A stretch of 64,000 bases of DNA, taken from Bombyx mori (Eukaryota > Arthropoda > Insecta > Lepidoptera > Bombycidae). A program made the translations under genes and the position numbers. The stretch lies in contig NC_085130.1 in assembly GCF_030269925.1 (NCBI RefSeq), forward strand, positions 6,212,501 through 6,276,500. The letters are read 5' to 3'. The notes below the pieces were generated by a model. It did not search any database, had not been told where the DNA came from, and saw only the letters and a list, made by a program, of their open reading frames with translations. Below, piece by piece: positions 64,000-64,000 of the stretch; within the stretch, counting starts at the first letter, position 1, and every line of letters begins with the position of its first letter.

Positions 64000-64000
64000 T

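Larger units (their letters stand above)
58041..64000 (-). mobile_element. Gypsy/errantivirus-like LTR retroelement, 3' part
   Basis: In order on the - strand: pol (to 59896), an env-like reading frame (59689-58640) with its likely tail in another frame, a polypurine tract and an LTR. gag and the 5' LTR lie past 64000. Presence of env groups it with insect endogenous retroviruses such as those related to TED and gypsy. Confidence 0.9.

Noticed and set aside
1..64000. A new multi-gene system (defence island, toxin cluster, biosynthetic cluster)
   Set aside because: No set of adjacent unexplained host ORFs exists. Nearly all long ORFs are transposon proteins and the two host genes are ordinary single genes.

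Overview
This window looks like nuclear DNA of a silkworm (Bombyx mori or a close Bombyx relative). The basis is recognition of the dominant repeats: more than 25 copies or fragments of a tRNA-headed SINE of the Bm1 type, BMC1-type LINE 3' ends, Lep1-like Helitrons with hairpin-plus-CTAG termini, and an errantivirus-like gypsy element. Family names come from memory and were not checked against a database. Only a small part of the window is host coding sequence; most of the rest is layered transposable elements.

Host genes. NIP7 (60S ribosome biogenesis) lies on the + strand as three exons (4992-5047, 6356-6648, 7926-8119) that join to a complete 180-residue protein. Two consecutive exons of a rhodopsin-family GPCR of the sex-peptide/myoinhibitory-peptide receptor type lie on the - strand (44655-44793 and 42879-43427); they cover TM4 to the C-terminus. 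Exons for TM1-TM3 were not found and probably lie beyond the window. A U1 snRNA-like sequence is at 24165-24290; its 3' half is abnormal, so it may be a variant or a pseudogene.

Layout. 1-3.7 kb: a Bm1 tail, then a degenerate hAT transposon (251-3680, perfect 8-bp target duplication) that itself holds a second hAT-type element (1911-2588, also with a perfect 8-bp duplication). 5-8.1 kb: NIP7, with old SINE/LINE/Helitron-like debris in its introns. 8.2-19.4 kb: Lep1-like Helitrons, Bm1 copies, a solo LTR and LINE tails. 19.4-23 kb: a dead mariner, then a maT (DD37D) transposon with an intact ORF. 23-28 kb: Bm1 pieces, the U1-like sequence, BMC1 pieces, a second solo LTR, and a 5'-truncated Jockey-clade LINE with a reverse-transcriptase ORF. 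28.7-31.6 kb: an RTE-clade LINE with an intact 942-residue ORF and an 11-bp target duplication. 32-42 kb: SINE/LINE/MITE mixture. 42.9-44.8 kb: GPCR exons. 45-57.8 kb: Helitrons, two inverted copies of a roughly 400-bp element, a third solo LTR, and GC-rich LINE tails. 58.0-64 kb: the 3' two thirds of a gypsy/errantivirus-like element on the - strand (pol, a broken env, 3' LTR); gag and the 5' LTR are off the edge.

How it fits together. The host genes share no visible pathway. The useful content is the insertion history: several insertions can be read to the base because target duplications, nested copies or an unoccupied homologous site are present in the same window. I found no convincing new multi-gene system. 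The best leads are a Helitron occupied/empty site pair, an apparently recent RTE insertion with a homologous empty site, a maT element with an intact ORF, the inverted ~400-bp repeats, and the unusual U1-like sequence.
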